Of a DNA stretch of 64,000 nucleotides, positions 39,692 through 52,335 are shown one piece after another (within the stretch, counting starts at the first letter, position 1; each line of letters starts with the position of its first letter). The notes beneath the pieces are model-generated. The model did not search any database. It had not been told where the DNA came from and worked only from the letters and a program-made list of their open reading frames with translations. Position numbers and translations under genes: made by a program. The DNA is from Talinum fruticosum (Eukaryota; Streptophyta; Magnoliopsida; Caryophyllales; Talinaceae): contig JAITYX010000002.1 in the NCBI GenBank assembly GCA_021018815.1, forward strand, positions 9,021,001 through 9,085,000, written 5' to 3'.

Positions 39692-41823
39692 CATAAGTGG
39701 TGCTCATCAAAGTTCCCAAGCAACATCATTTGATTCATTTCAACACGATGCCAGAGAATATGCTTTGCCATATACAGCTAGTGTTTGGGTTTGTCGTTGA
39801 GGCTTGTAGTATGGCAAATCATAGACATCATGAACGCCCTATTTTGAGGCTTAATGTCTGGACAGCCTCTGACACCTGTGTTTCATTGTAAGTTCTTCGG
39901 GCAAAATGGAAAGATGAGCATGCCAAAAGCGCAGCAAACTTGGCACGAGTTTCCGCTTCTGATGTGATGAAGAATTGTAGACTTAATGTTGAATTGGAGT
40001 GTATGGTTCTTTAGGTTTGTAGAACATCAAAATGCGTTTATTTGTACATATTTTCTTTGATGGCCAAGTGAATGTGTATGTATTAAGATCGATTGTTTCC
40101 CTCTTGTTGTACTCTAACGATGATTGCGTTCAATACTGCTGCATTTGTTTTGATGCCCATGAAGTTCTCCAAAATTATGAGCAAATTGAGACCAAATAAA
40201 ACGTCAAAATTCATATAAAAATTTATCCATCAATGCTGAAAAATAATATTTTTATCATTAAAAAAGCCAGAATAATTTATGACCGAAGAGATACAATAAA
40301 ATGATACATTAAGAACCCAAAATATGAACGTTGTCGAAATATTGAGCAATCTCAGTTGGGTTATAAACGAAGGTATTTTTTACGGATGAATCCAATATCC
40401 TACCCTAGATTTAATAAGATATAACACTGTTGCAATTCAAGAGGTTGACTTCAAAAAACCATATTATTCCTGACTCTTTAGAGAGATAGGTTACAACAAA
40501 AAGCGAAGTTCCACACATTCCTTCAGAACTTGCCCTTTTATTTTTCTACAAATTCTCCGTCCAATCTTCAGTATATCGTTAAATGTAACACAAATAGAAC
40601 CCTTGAAAAAACCATTTAATATTATACCAAGTATTACTTATTATTTTATAAAAATAAAATCATATCCTCAATTCAAACCCATCGTAAATTTTGTGTTTTA
40701 TTTAGAATCCAAGCCAAATTTCTCCACTCTTCACAAATGTCCATACATTCATAGAGATCTCAAATGATTTTTTTTTTTAAAAAAAAAACAGAAGGAAATT
40801 CCTAGACGAAAAGAATAAGACCTGCATCATGACTACATAACTAGTTTTTCCCGACGAAATAAAGTTCCCCCATTAAAAAAGAAAAAAAGAAAAGAAAAAG
40901 GAATTGCCAGGTATGTACCTACTTATAACTTTAAAAAAGCCAGCACCCAAAAAAAAAAAACTCTCTAAAAAAGCATACCTTTAAATTGCAAGTCTATCCA
41001 CAAATTTGTAGAAGATGAAAATAAGAAATTAATTATTATGTCCTTATTTTAGAAAAAGAAAAAATTGAGTAGACAGTGTGAAAAGCATTTTTGATCGATG
41101 AAACTCTACGTTTTTGGCTATTGATACATGGGAAGAGTGATTGTATCCGAGACCGTCTTTTTAGAGTTGTCATATGTTTTAAGGTGTACCGTTTGTTTAA
41201 AGAGTTGATACTCCTTTAGTCCTATTCTTTTGGCAGTTTTTTAAATATATATATTAACAATTAAACTATAATGTATCATTTTTTAAAGAAAAATGTAGAA
41301 TAAATTAAAGCTTAGTTGACATTTGGAATTAGAGTTTAAGTTGAAGTGTTTATGGTTTGGATTAGAGATTCCTCCTCGTGTATTACTACCTACGTGTCCA
41401 ACTCTCAAGCAATTGTACTAAAATATTCACCTACATATTCCCCTTTTTATTTATTTATTTTACCAATTTCTACTTAAAATAATTTACTTTTTTTTCAACA
41501 GATAATGCAAATCTTATTAATGGAAGCAAAAATAAATTACAGAGCATTTTTCATTGGCCTTTCAAGAGGAGAAATCTTATATTCCATGACAAGTTCAACT
41601 TGTAGTCGAAGCTAATAACTTAACTTTTTTTTCCCCTTTCTTCAATTTCATCACCTTCCAAGAAATAACTCAAAAACTTAGTTTTTTTTTTTTTGGGGAA
41701 ATTGGAAAGCTCGTTACAGCTATATACCGGAGTAATAAATAACAGCAGTGGCCTCCCTGTAAAGAAGTTGAAGATATCCATATTATTCCATTCCATAGCC
41801 TACAAAAAGTGTCTGGGAAAAAA
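39692..41823. other. Intergenic region, AT-rich
   Basis: HHE-gene 3' flank, then AT-rich DNA with A and T runs. No gene, RNA or mobile element recognised. Confidence 0.5.
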
Positions 41824-42814
41824 ATGGAGGTGAAAACAGCAGCTTTGATTTTCATCATCTTCTCTCTCAATATTCTATTCACATCGTCATCTTCCTTGCA
41901 CAGGACCTCCAATTCTGGTATTTTTCCAGCTAACTCTCTCTCTCTCTCTCTCTCTCATTTGTTTAATTGCTTAATTTACAAGTATGAAGATTCCTACACC
42001 GCAAAAATGCTGTTGAAGGATGAAAACTTGCAAACTAGAAGCTTCACACCTTTTACTTTCATTGCTGATTCCTTACAGAAGATGTTCAGGGTGTTTCTGA
42101 TTGGGGGTCTTTTTGTGTTTAGCCAAGATGTTTTTGATTTTGTATATAGTGATACATAGTCATACAATCAATAAAAACAAAAATTAAATAAAATAATTTA
42201 TTTTTGTGCATTAAATTTTGATCTGAACAGCTTACAAATTGGTCCAGTTTCGAATTTTAAAACTATACATTGATGTATGAACACCCTAGCAAAAGGTTTT
42301 ATTGTGGCTCTTGAATCTAGTTTATGAAAACCACATCCATTGGCCAACATTAGAGCTGGCTGCTCACCACAACAATTAAGTAAATTTGATCACGTAACTC
42401 AGATAGTCAAATTGATCACAAAATATGACTGTATTTTCTTTTTTCTTTTCCTTGTTTGAAGTTGAAGGGCAGGATGGAAGCAAGGGAAGAGTAGGCACTG
42501 GCAGGAAACATACAGTAGATAAACTGGTGCCAAATGTCAAATTTGCAGCTGGCCATGCTGCTGCTGGTGCTCATGGTGGCGGTGTGGCTCATGGAAGCAG
42601 CGGTGCTCATGGCGGTGCCAGTAGTCATGGAGAAGGTGGTGCTCGTGGGGTTGGAGAGGGGAATGGTGAATCAACACCGGGGACAGCTAACGTTATTCCT
42701 ATATATGGAGCCGCTGGTGGAAGAAGGCGAGAGCACCAGGCCCGTGGAGGAGCCCACAGTAACACCTGCAATTTCGGCATGCTAAGTGTAGCTATCCTCT
42801 CTCTCTACTTCTAG
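41824..42814 (+). CDS. Secreted glycine/histidine-rich protein (duplication unit 1, intact)
   Basis: Exons 41824-41917 and 42462-42814 join to 148 aa. The N-terminus (MEVKTAALIFIIFSLNILFTSSSS) is a clear signal peptide. The middle is a Gly/Ala/His/Ser-rich stretch with AHGG and SHGEGG repeats. The C-terminus CNFGMLSVAILSLYF is short and hydrophobic, like a GPI-anchor or membrane-tail signal. Wall or apoplast location is inferred; no enzyme motif is present and the function is unknown. The acceptor could also lie 6 nt downstream without changing the frame. A CT microsatellite sits just inside the intron (41937-41956). A damaged paralog lies at 46524-47138, in the same relation to an RNase H2A gene. 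Confidence 0.75.
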
Positions 42815-43270
42815 ACCTGAAACAGAAGCTTCATATTACCTGTTTCAAAGAAAAGTAGGGGTTTTCAGCGTCTTATTTTAGCACCTTGACTTTACTCGTG
42901 AAGAAGACCAGTAGGGCTCTAGAGAAATTCAAGCGAGTTTTTTTAAACAAATAAGGAATACTATGCTGGGGTTTGCAAGTATTGCTAGTTTGGTTTGGCC
43001 TATACAGCAGTTGGTACATATCGCTTCCCATGTTCATCTCGAAATTACGTCAAATCTTCATTCTTAATTTCGTCAAACCAGCATATATATCGTGTACTCG
43101 TGTGTAAATTGACAGTAATAATGCAAGTATTTTGTGCATGTGCTTCTAAGTGAATAATTACAACGGTCTTGTTCAGGTTTTATTAATCGTATCACCCCCA
43201 AATATTCTTTACAAACGTTGACCCCTTTCCCATCCCCTCCAAAAAATAAAAGATTTTAGTGTATTACACC

Positions 43271-45271
43271 TTATGCCTTAGAATTACGTAAAAGCGTTGA
43301 AAACTTGCAAGCCAAGAAAAACTTGCAGCAATCTTTACCACTGGACGCGATTTCTTCACTGTTGCTCTTGTATCCGGTGAAAGCAAGGCTGCTTAATTTG
43401 AGCTGCCGTTCACTATTTTTGTTTGCTGAAGCTGAACCACCCTCATCCAAAACACTATCAGATTCCCTGCAAAACAGTTGAAACTTTTGAGTAAAGAGAA
43501 TGACAATATGCACTTGGTTGGAGACTTTTCTGAAATAAGTCGCTTCTTGGAATGCAATATCAAATGGTAATTTGATACTGCACAAATACCATATCACTGC
43601 CCACCGAAATGATTGTTCATGCAGAATGGTGAGGCATATGCCGGTTCTGTTCTGTGAACATAATAAGAGTTTAGACAGGCAATCATATTTTCCCATAAGA
43701 TTTAGATGACATCAATTCTTATCATTTGCCAAGTATCATACGAGTGTCTAAAACCAGGTGTTCCACAATTAAGAGAGCTAATTGATTCTCCAAAAACAGC
43801 GAGATGAAGAATTTCAGATACCAATGACACTAGCTTATCTCTTGCAGTGGAATGTAGAATTCAGCACGACCAACATCCTTCAATGACCATCCAAGATACT
43901 CGAGATTCTAAGTAAACCAGATTGGTTGAGAATAGCAGTCATGACTGATGCATCACAAGATGGCGTGGACATTGGAGATCTAAATGAATAACCTCCAGTT
44001 TATGGTGAGATCATGCACGGTAGAAGCTGTACCACGCAAAGATAAATATTTCAATAAAATCCTCCCACTAGTCCTACAACATCTTCTGTAGGGGGCCTCT
44101 TCTATGTAAGCCATCTCAAGTAAACCAGTTTTCTCGTGATGAACAATAGGATTGGCATTAAGTTTAAAGCCTGTTGTATCACTACCAAATCCTGACTATA
44201 CCAAATATCGGCTAGTACACAAAATTTGGTTGACACATCGTATTTTGAACTGGCAAAACTGTGTTGTCCAATTATCAATATATATAACGGTGTTGAATTT
44301 CTGGGTCCAAGCAACCAAAATGCATCAGTGTATAAATTAACATGTACTGTTAATTTATTTATTTAATGATTTCATCACTTACAGTTCCTATTTATGAGTT
44401 TTTTGGTTATCCTTATGCCACTCATAGGCTTTGGATCAAAACACTTAAATATAAGCACAATAAAGACTTGATGAACAACACGGGATTCACACCACAGCAG
44501 CAGAACTCTTTGATTTTTCAACATTGGAACACAGCATTTCTGTGGTTTCAAGTCCAATGTGAACAATAACTGCAATTTTTGGAAATGAATTCCTACACCA
44601 TCTTCCTTTACATCCCATATCACATCATTCATACATCTCTCCCCGACTCCAGTGATTTAAAGTCTTTTTGGGGTGGGGGGAGGCGACACTCATGACACAA
44701 ATTAAGAGCTTTATATACAAGGAAGACATGAAACTAGTTAGGTGGAGTAATATACAACACAGAACTTTCCTAGCATAAATCTTCTTCTTCCACCGAGGTA
44801 TGGCAATTGAACCCAACTCAAGCCCTAACCACTTCATGTATTCCAAGCATAAATCTTTTACTCGTGGGTATAGAGAGAGAAAACAAAACCTGAAAAGAAG
44901 GGGGAAATAGAGCCATCAAATGTAACCACTTTGGCCAAAAACAAAATCAAGAGGCATATACAATCAGAGGAGAAAAAAAATCAAAGGGCCGGCAGCAGGG
45001 GGTGGGGGGGAGGCTTGGCCTGCAGAGTTCCAGCACATTATAAGCATATTGGCCCTGTGATGAAGACACCAAAAAACCATGGGTGTTGAACATTGAGGAG
45101 AATAGCGAGAATAGAGGGGGAAAGTGGGGACATGAGGATGAAAATTGAGCGAGTAATAGAAAGAAAGAAGCAGAGAGAGAAACCTAGAAAAGGGCATCTT
45201 CTTCCGGCTTCATCGAAGCCCATCATACAAGGCTCCGACGCCCATTGGGGTACTGCACCATCCGATCCCAT
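43271..45271 (-). pseudogene. RNASEH2A: RNase H2 subunit A pseudogene (duplication unit 1)
   Basis: Exon 1 (about 45187-45271) reads [25 protein letters not shown]; the catalytic-loop motif DEAGRG is altered to DEAGRRC by a 3-nt insertion. Exon 2 (about 45020-45054) has lost internal sequence, contains an in-frame TAA, and has GC instead of GT at its donor. Exons 3-7, which carry the other two catalytic aspartates and most of the fold, are absent. The last exon (43271-43466) survives as an open frame matching the C-terminal exon of the intact copy at 47834-48014. Intron and flanking sequence also align between the copies. It cannot make active enzyme. Confidence 0.88.
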
Positions 45272-45301
45272 TCTCTGTCTCTCTCTCTCTCTCTCTCTCT
45301 G
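45272..45301. repeat. CT/GA tract abutting the RNase H2A pseudogene start
   Basis: CT-rich repeat directly next to the old start codon, the counterpart of the longer tract at 52291-52332. Confidence 0.85.
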
Positions 45302-46523
45302 CACAGGTTTCCTGCCAGAAAGTGGGGCAGTAGAGTTGAGTGGAAAAGGGGGAACTCACTCTAGATTGGAAGAGGGCAATGGGATTTTTATTTAAAAAAT
45401 ATTACTATTAGAATTGTTTTATAAAATATTTTATTTAGTTTGGATAAAAAAATTATTTTTATTAGGAGTATAAATTTATAAAATTTATAAAATTATATCA
45501 ATAAATATTGATGGTTAAAACATGAGTATTGCATTAGAATCCTTTGAAATATCATAAAAGAGAGATACATTCTTTTTGAGAGAAAGAGAACATTTTATAC
45601 ATGGATTAAATCCAGGTTAAAACATGAGGATTATGATAGCTGTTATGCCAAAAAACTAATTCAAATTTTTATCTAAACTCTTTCAAAAATTAAACACTAG
45701 CATCAACAAAATTAATTGTTATTGTTATTAAATTATATGAAATTTAAAAGTAGACCTTTTAGAACTGCCATTAATATTAGACCAATGCTTCCTTTTCTTT
45801 GTTTCGTGGAATTTTTTAGTAGATCAGAAATTGAGAGGGTTTTATTTAGAAAATTTCCATGGCCCTGTTCGCTAACAGACGTTTTGAACAAATTAAAACA
45901 CTAACCAATTAAATATTATTGTTCGGTAAGGTAATATTTCAATTAGCGTTTGCAATAACTTATAGCGTTTTAAGTAGCATTTTTAAAAAGTTAAGAATAT
46001 TAGTTTTTCACATTTAAAAGTAGCGTTTCATTTTTTTGACAAAAAAATCCCTTCATTAATTTATATTTGACAAATTATCTATATCCTTTTATGTCAATTT
46101 ATAATAATCAACTAACTCAACCACTAAATTTACTCGAACACATTTGTTAAACCGCTCAATTAAAAGCTATCAACTAACAGTTAAAATCTAACAGCTTATC
46201 CGGTACATAAACAACTATCAGCCTACACAACTATCTATCAACTACTCAAACAACTCATTTCTACGAACATGACTGATGTAACTTCTATTGACAAGTTTTC
46301 CCCCTTTTTTCGCTATTTGTATTACTTTACACGTCAAAAACTACCAGCACTAAACGGAAAATTCGGGTTTGAGTTTTTCTTTTGGGGCTGGTGTGGCAGC
46401 TAAAATTGAAAATTATGTTCAGCAATATAATAGGAAAAGCAAACATCTTCCATCTAATTCCAAAAGCGTTAATTTAGTGTTGATTTTGTAAGTTTATTTA
46501 GAATGATTTTATATAATAACACC
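45302..46523. other. Spacer between the two duplication units
   Basis: AT-rich. No gene recognised. The boundary of the tandem duplication must lie in or next to this interval. Confidence 0.4.
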
Positions 46524-47138
46524 ATGGCAACTCAAAGATATCCAAGAAAAAGAAAAAGAAAAAGAAAAGGCCAAGCAAGCAGCTTTGATCTTCATCTTCT
46601 CTCAATATTCTACTCACAGCAATGACAGCATCATCGTCTTCCTTGGGCACAACCTCCAATTCTGGTATTTTTCTACCTTCATCCTCTCTCTCTCTCTCTC
46701 TCTCATGCCTGCAATTCAAAATTCACCCGTTTTCTTTATTCATTTACAGAAAATATGAAAACCATATTTCATAAGAAAATATCAAATAAAATCCGACATG
46801 ACAAAAGTCTAAACAATTTTCATTGTTTGCCAACGTGCAAGTGCAAACAAGGGCACAATGGTGACTAACAGGAAACTCAAAGTTGAGGAAGTGTAGTAAG
46901 GAGAGAAGGGCAGATAGTAACCAACAGGAAACTTAAACTAGATGCAGTGGTGCAAGATGTCAAACTTGCTGGCCATGGTGGTTATGGTCGTGGTGGTTCT
47001 GGTCATCGTGGTTCTGCCCATCGTGCAGGAGGTGGCATTAATGGGTATGATGATCTTGAATCCTCATCAACAGCTAACTGCAGCCATCTCAGCATGCTAG
47101 CTGCAGTCATCTTTCTCTCCTTTTCCTTCAAAGTCTGA
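46524..47138 (+). pseudogene. Glycine-rich protein paralog, damaged (duplication unit 2)
   Basis: Aligns with the gene at 41824-42814. The signal-peptide exon is recognisable (GCAGCTTTGATCTTCATCTT...TCCAATTCTGG|GTATTTTT) but has small indels that shift the frame; from the ATG at 46524 the frame reads a Lys/Arg-rich start and stops within about 35 codons. Exon 2 stays open (KLAGHGGYGRGGSGHRGSAHRAGGG... to the hydrophobic tail LSMLAAVIFLSFSFKV) but much of the Gly/His repeat is deleted. Use of another start cannot be excluded. Confidence 0.6.
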
Positions 47139-47833
47139 AATTCCAAAGACAGTAGGATTTTCAGTGTCTCAGCACCTTGTCTTTACTAGTAGGGCTTTGT
47201 AAGTATTGCTAGTTTGGCTATGCAATGCGGTTAGTGTTTTGGCAAGTAGGTACAACTAGCTTCCCCTGTTCATGATCTTCAGTACTAATTTCAATCATAA
47301 GATGTAATGTAAGTCATGTGTAAATTCACAGTAGTAATGCAAGTGTATGTTTCTGCATGTGCTTCGCCTAGCATATACACAGCATATGAAGGTCAGGAAG
47401 AGCATGATTTTACATATACACGGAGATACGAAGGTCAAAAAGGAGACAAGGGATAGACTAATTACAGAGTATGATGCTCTTGATAATTTCACGTTATAAC
47501 CTCCAAGTAGTTCTAAAGTTCAAATTTCAGAGCATATTTGAATGTTCTTTACAAAAGCTAAATAGCCAATGTGTGCTCTTTCTCTGTAATAACCATTTTT
47601 TCATATACACAGCAATATGAAGGTCAGGAAGAGCATGATTTTGCGTAGGGATGCTCAAGTCAGTCCTAGTCAGGAACTAACTAGAAGATGCATTTTTCAG
47701 CAGTTGTAGTTGTACACTATTTATGTATAATGTATACTCTAGTGACAGTTTTCCAAACTTGAGCAACTTTGGCTCCTCAATACACGAAACTACCAATACC
47801 ATTATCAAAATAAGATATTATACCTTATATGTC

Positions 47834-50800
47834 TTAGAATTGTGTGAGCTGTTCAAGTTTGCGAGTCTGGAAAAATTTGCAGCGACCTTTACCACTGGAT
47901 TCGATTTCTTCGCTATTCCTCTTGTACCCGGTGAAACCAAGACTGCTTAGTTTGAGCTGCCGTTTACCATTTTTGTTTGCTGAGCCATCCTCATCCAAAC
48001 CACTATCAGATTCCCTGCAAAACAGTTGTAAACTTGTGAGTAAAGGGTAATGACAATATGCATTCAGTCAGAGACTTGTCTAAATGAGTTACTTCTAGGA
48101 ACACATATCAAATGGTAATGTAATACGGCACAAGATCAGATCATTGCCCACAAAAAGATTTTGCTTCATGGAGAATGGTGAGGCATATGCTGCTTTTCTG
48201 CTCTGTAAACCGAGCACAGACAGGCAATCACATCTTCCCATAAATTTTAGATAGTATAATTTCTCATCATTCACAAAGTATCATACTATAGCGTCCGGAA
48301 CTGGTATTCCATGATTAAGAGAGCTAAGGGATGGTCCAGAAAAGCAAAATACAGAATTTTTTTTTATGCTGATGACATTAATTTATCTGTAACGGCAGCA
48401 CTCTTGATAGAGAGAAACAACAGTATAAAAGCCAACTACAGATCAACTGAAATTTGGAAACCTAGGACAGCAAACTGTTTGTAGCGGAATGTAGAATTTG
48501 TATGTCATAATTACCTATTATTTTCCATGATTAAGAGAGCTAAGGGATGGTCCAGTAAAAGAAAAAATACAGATTTTTTTATGCTGATGACATGAATTTA
48601 TCTCTAACGGCAGCACTCCTGATAGATTGAAACAACAGTATAAAAGCCAACTACAGATCAACTGAAATTTGGAAACCTAGGACAGCAAACTGTTTGTAGT
48701 GGAATGTAGAATTTGTATGTGATAATTACCTATTATTTTCCATGATTAAGAGAGCTAAGGGATGGTCCAGAAAAAGAAAAATACAGAATTTTTTATGCTG
48801 ATGACATGAATTTATCTCCAACGGCAGCACTCCGGATAGAGAGAAACAACAGTATAAAAGCCAACTATAGATCAATGGAAAATTTGGAAACCTAGGACAG
48901 CAAAACTGTTTGTAGTGGAATGTAGAATTTGTATGTCATCATTACCTATTTTCCATGATTAAGAGAACTAAGGGATGGTCCAGAAAAACAAAATACAGAA
49001 ATTTTTTTATGCTGATGACATTAATTTATCTCTAACGGCAGCACTCTTGATAGAGAGAAACAACAGTATAAAAGCCAACTACGGATCAACGGAAAATTTG
49101 GAAACCTAGGACAGCAAACTGTTTGTAGTGGAATGCAGAATTTGTATGTCATAATTACCTATTATTTTTACCGTATCATTTCATGTGTTTTTGAAACATA
49201 GTGACTTAGTCCAACTACAAGCCTTCTGCTACATACTATCCAAGTTCTAGGATGGGCATTCCCAGTAAGAAGTCAAGGAACTCGATCAGTGATGGCAGAT
49301 ACACAAATGTCCAAAAAAATGACTCCAACTTGTGAGTTCAAACTTCAAACACAGAACATCTGTGTGTTCCACTGGGGATTTGGTCTCAGTAAGTAGAAAA
49401 TGAAATAGTTAACTCCTGAATACAATTGGTCTCCATGCTTAAAACAAATTTCATCCCAAACAGAGTCCGGTTTTTAATCTCTAACATATCTATTGACATA
49501 GGATGAGTCTGGGTGCAGCTATTAACACACACATTAAGAAATGTCCAAAAAATGACTCCAACTTGTGAGTTCAAACTTCAAACACAGAACATCTGTGTGT
49601 TCCGCTGGGGACTTGGTCTCAGTAAGTAGAACATGAAATAGTTAACTCCTGCATACAATTGGTCTCCCTGCTTAAAACAAATTTCATCCCAAACAGAGTC
49701 CGGTTTTTAATCTCTAACATATCTATTGACATAGGATAAATCTGGGTGCAGCTATTAACACACACATTAAGAGAGAACATTCAAAAGGTACTGCAGGAGT
49801 GACGAGGGAGAATTGACTTCTATAAGCCCATAACAACAAAGAAAATCAATGTACTTCAAACATGATAATTTCTCATCTCACTTCATGGTGGATCAGACCA
49901 CAACTGATCGTCATCGATCTTATGAGCATCAAAATGTATACTCTACAGAAAAATTGTAAGATCCTGAAAATGACAGATTATAAGCAACCCACATGTAAAG
50001 AGTTTGAGATGACAGATGAAACAGTCTCACCATAATACTTCAACAGTGTCTTTGAAGTAAGTAGTGCAAGTTCCCCAGCTGAAGCGCACCAATGTCGGGA
50101 ATCCAAAAACTGAATGTTTGTGGTGTTCCAACCAGGCCTTTGTCTCAGGATCTAGACAATGAAGTATATACTGATTACTCAAAGACAGATCAATACTCAA
50201 TACAAATTTCTATAGAGGTGTTTACAGTGGGAAACCTCCAGGATATCCAGATCCAAAGTTCCTGTGCATGTTTTCAGTTGATTCATCAAAGTTCCAATCA
50301 CGTAAAGCTCGGTCTCTGGTAACCTAATGCCCCAATTAAAACAGCAGTGAGAAAAATGCCACCAAAATTCAGCTAAGGAACAAAGATATGAATTTGTGAT
50401 TACCTTTGCTGCTATGCTGGCTCCACTGACAACAGGATAAAGGCTGTCTGCTTTTTTAGCAACCACGAATTTAATGGACGGAAACCTGTCAGACAATTTG
50501 GCAGTATACTTGTCTGCATCTCCAACTGTATCCACATACACCTGTAATCGGGTATGCCTGTCAGCTATGCCAATCAAACTCAAGGAAGATATCAGATATG
50601 AGTACAGGTGAAGGTTTGACAATATGTGGAAATTCATGACAAGAATTGAACCAGTGATGAGTACAGGGAATAGGATAGTGCCCTAAAGGAAGACATACAG
50701 GGTCCCATGCTTGAATTCACAGAATTGATTGAACTTCACTCCCCATGTCTTCCCACCCCCTTGTTCCCTTATTTAATGGGACTGCAGGCCAACCATTGTG

Positions 50801-52287
50801 ATACGTGCACCAACTATACGTACGATACAATAGCCACACAGCCAAGAATTTCAGAATCCCTTGAACCAGGACTATTACAATACTCATTAGGGATAGCCGG
50901 TACATTAATGTGAAGTGTGTTCCTGCTAAATACAATTTCCAACTTGTCAACATTCTTTCTTGAACAACTTGCAGTAAATCCTTTCATTTTGCTTGTTAAT
51001 GGTTTTCAATATCAATATCCACAAGGTTCTGGGCATGCTTCAGCATGTTCCATAATTTCAAAGAGAACATTTGTCAAGCATGCATACCTCTGTGAGAAAC
51101 ACCCCCATGTTGAGCACACTAGTAACAAGGCCAATTGCCGAGTCATGTGATATTTCGTTAAGGTTTATCTTACTCCTGTCAGAAAACAGGGAGAAAATGT
51201 CAAGCAAAGGCAATTAGAATCATATTTCACTGCTGAAAAATCACAACAATAACAGATGAAGCCATTAAGCCATGTCTTTCTTACTTTTTCAGCATTTTGG
51301 CTGAGAGTTCTCGAGGGTCTATTACATCAACAGCCCATCCAATGGATTCATTAGCCTTCAACGATTCAAATAGTTCCTCCCTTTTCTCTTCCTTAAGAGT
51401 TTTTGAATCTGAAAATGATTTAGTTAAAAGGCGATCGACCATGTGTACAATGAAGTCACATCTAGGAGACAAACACTAAACCTTGTAAAATAACACAAGC
51501 TTCAACAATACAACTTGCTATGGAGCATCGGAACACAAAATATCTTTAGCTTTATGACCGGTACCATGATTTCAACAATAAATGCAGTTTTGTTTAACAC
51601 GAATCCCTATACCAGCTTCTATTACTTATGTACATCCCATATCGCATTATTCATACATCTTTTTACCTGAATTAAAAGTACTTTTTTTTGCGTGAAGACA
51701 TAAATAAAAGGCTTTATATACTAGGAAAACATACAACTAGTTAGGGTTGAAGAATGTACAAAACATGCTAGATTAGAATTTTGTGTAGCTAGCCTATCTT
51801 CTAATCCTTTTTTCCCTTTAATGGCAATTAAATCCGACCTGAGCCCTAACTGATTCACGTTTTTTCAGTATAAATCTTTCACCAGTGGCTACCAAGTGTA
51901 AGCATTTTACCAGAAAACAAAAATTAGTAGCATAAATAATCAGAGAAAAATTTTCGAAAGGGGGAGGAGAGTCCAAACCTGCAAAGTTCAAATTGGCAAG
52001 GGTTTCCCGGAAGGAGACAGCACAGTACAAGCATCCATAGACCATCGGCCCTGTGAAGAACACACAACCCAAAAAAAAATAAAAGCTGGAAGAAATCATC
52101 GCTGGCTGCTGAAAATTTTCGATAATAGAGGGAAAATGGGGAAAGAAAAATGGACATTAAGCGAGAAATTTAGGGCAATTAATTGAAAGAAGCAGAGAGA
52201 GAAACCTAGAACGGGGCCTCTTCCAGCTTCATCGATGCCCATCATACAAGGCTCCGACGCCCATTTGGGTAGTCCGCCGTCTGATCC

Positions 52288-52290
<3 letters not shown>
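47834..52290 (-). CDS. RNASEH2A: Ribonuclease H2 subunit A (duplication unit 2, intact)
   Basis: Catalytic subunit of RNase H2, which removes ribonucleotides and RNA-DNA hybrids in the nucleus. Eight exons on the minus strand: 52206-52290, 51979-52050, 51285-51408, 51088-51175, 50404-50541, 50236-50323, 50031-50151, 47834-48014. All have GT/AG ends and sum to 298 codons plus stop. The catalytic motif [10 protein letters not shown] begins at residue 20; further acidic ligands fit D127 (VYVDTVGD) and D155 ([18 protein letters not shown]). Conserved blocks include [25 protein letters not shown] and [15 protein letters not shown]. The C-terminal exon is a divergent basic tail. Intron 7 is 2 kb and holds tandem repeats. 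A 42-bp CT/GA repeat touches the start codon. Confidence 0.95.
48309..49170. repeat. Four tandem copies of a ~215-bp unit
   Basis: Each copy starts CCATGATTAAGAGAGCTAA (48309, 48525, 48740, 48953) and ends near TTGTATGTCATAATTACC. The copies differ at a few percent of positions. They lie in intron 7 of RNase H2A. One diverged single copy is visible near 43760-43865 in the duplicated pseudogene, so the array expanded after the duplication. Confidence 0.9.
49305..49772. repeat. Two tandem copies of a ~234-bp unit
   Basis: Copies at 49305-49538 and 49539-49772 are almost identical, each beginning AAATGTCCAAAAAA and ending AACACACACATTAAG, in the same RNase H2A intron. Confidence 0.9.

Positions 52291-52332
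<42 letters not shown>
52291..52332. repeat. CT/GA microsatellite touching the RNase H2A start codon
   Basis: 42 bp of CT on the plus strand, so GA on the sense strand, with no base between the repeat and the ATG complement at 52288-52290. Confidence 0.95.

Positions 52333-52335
<3 letters not shown>

Noticed and set aside
48370..48680. The same repeats as a cluster of intronic C/D snoRNA genes (CTGATGA and CTGA boxes).
   Set aside because: The CTGA box is changed to TGGA or CGGA in copies 3 and 4, no terminal stem is evident, and spacing is loose.
48360..49030. The repeated TATGCTGATGACATTAATTT (reads YADDIN) as a reverse transcriptase YADD motif.
   Set aside because: No flanking reverse transcriptase sequence in any frame, stop codons nearby, and the motif is simply part of the 215-bp tandem repeat.
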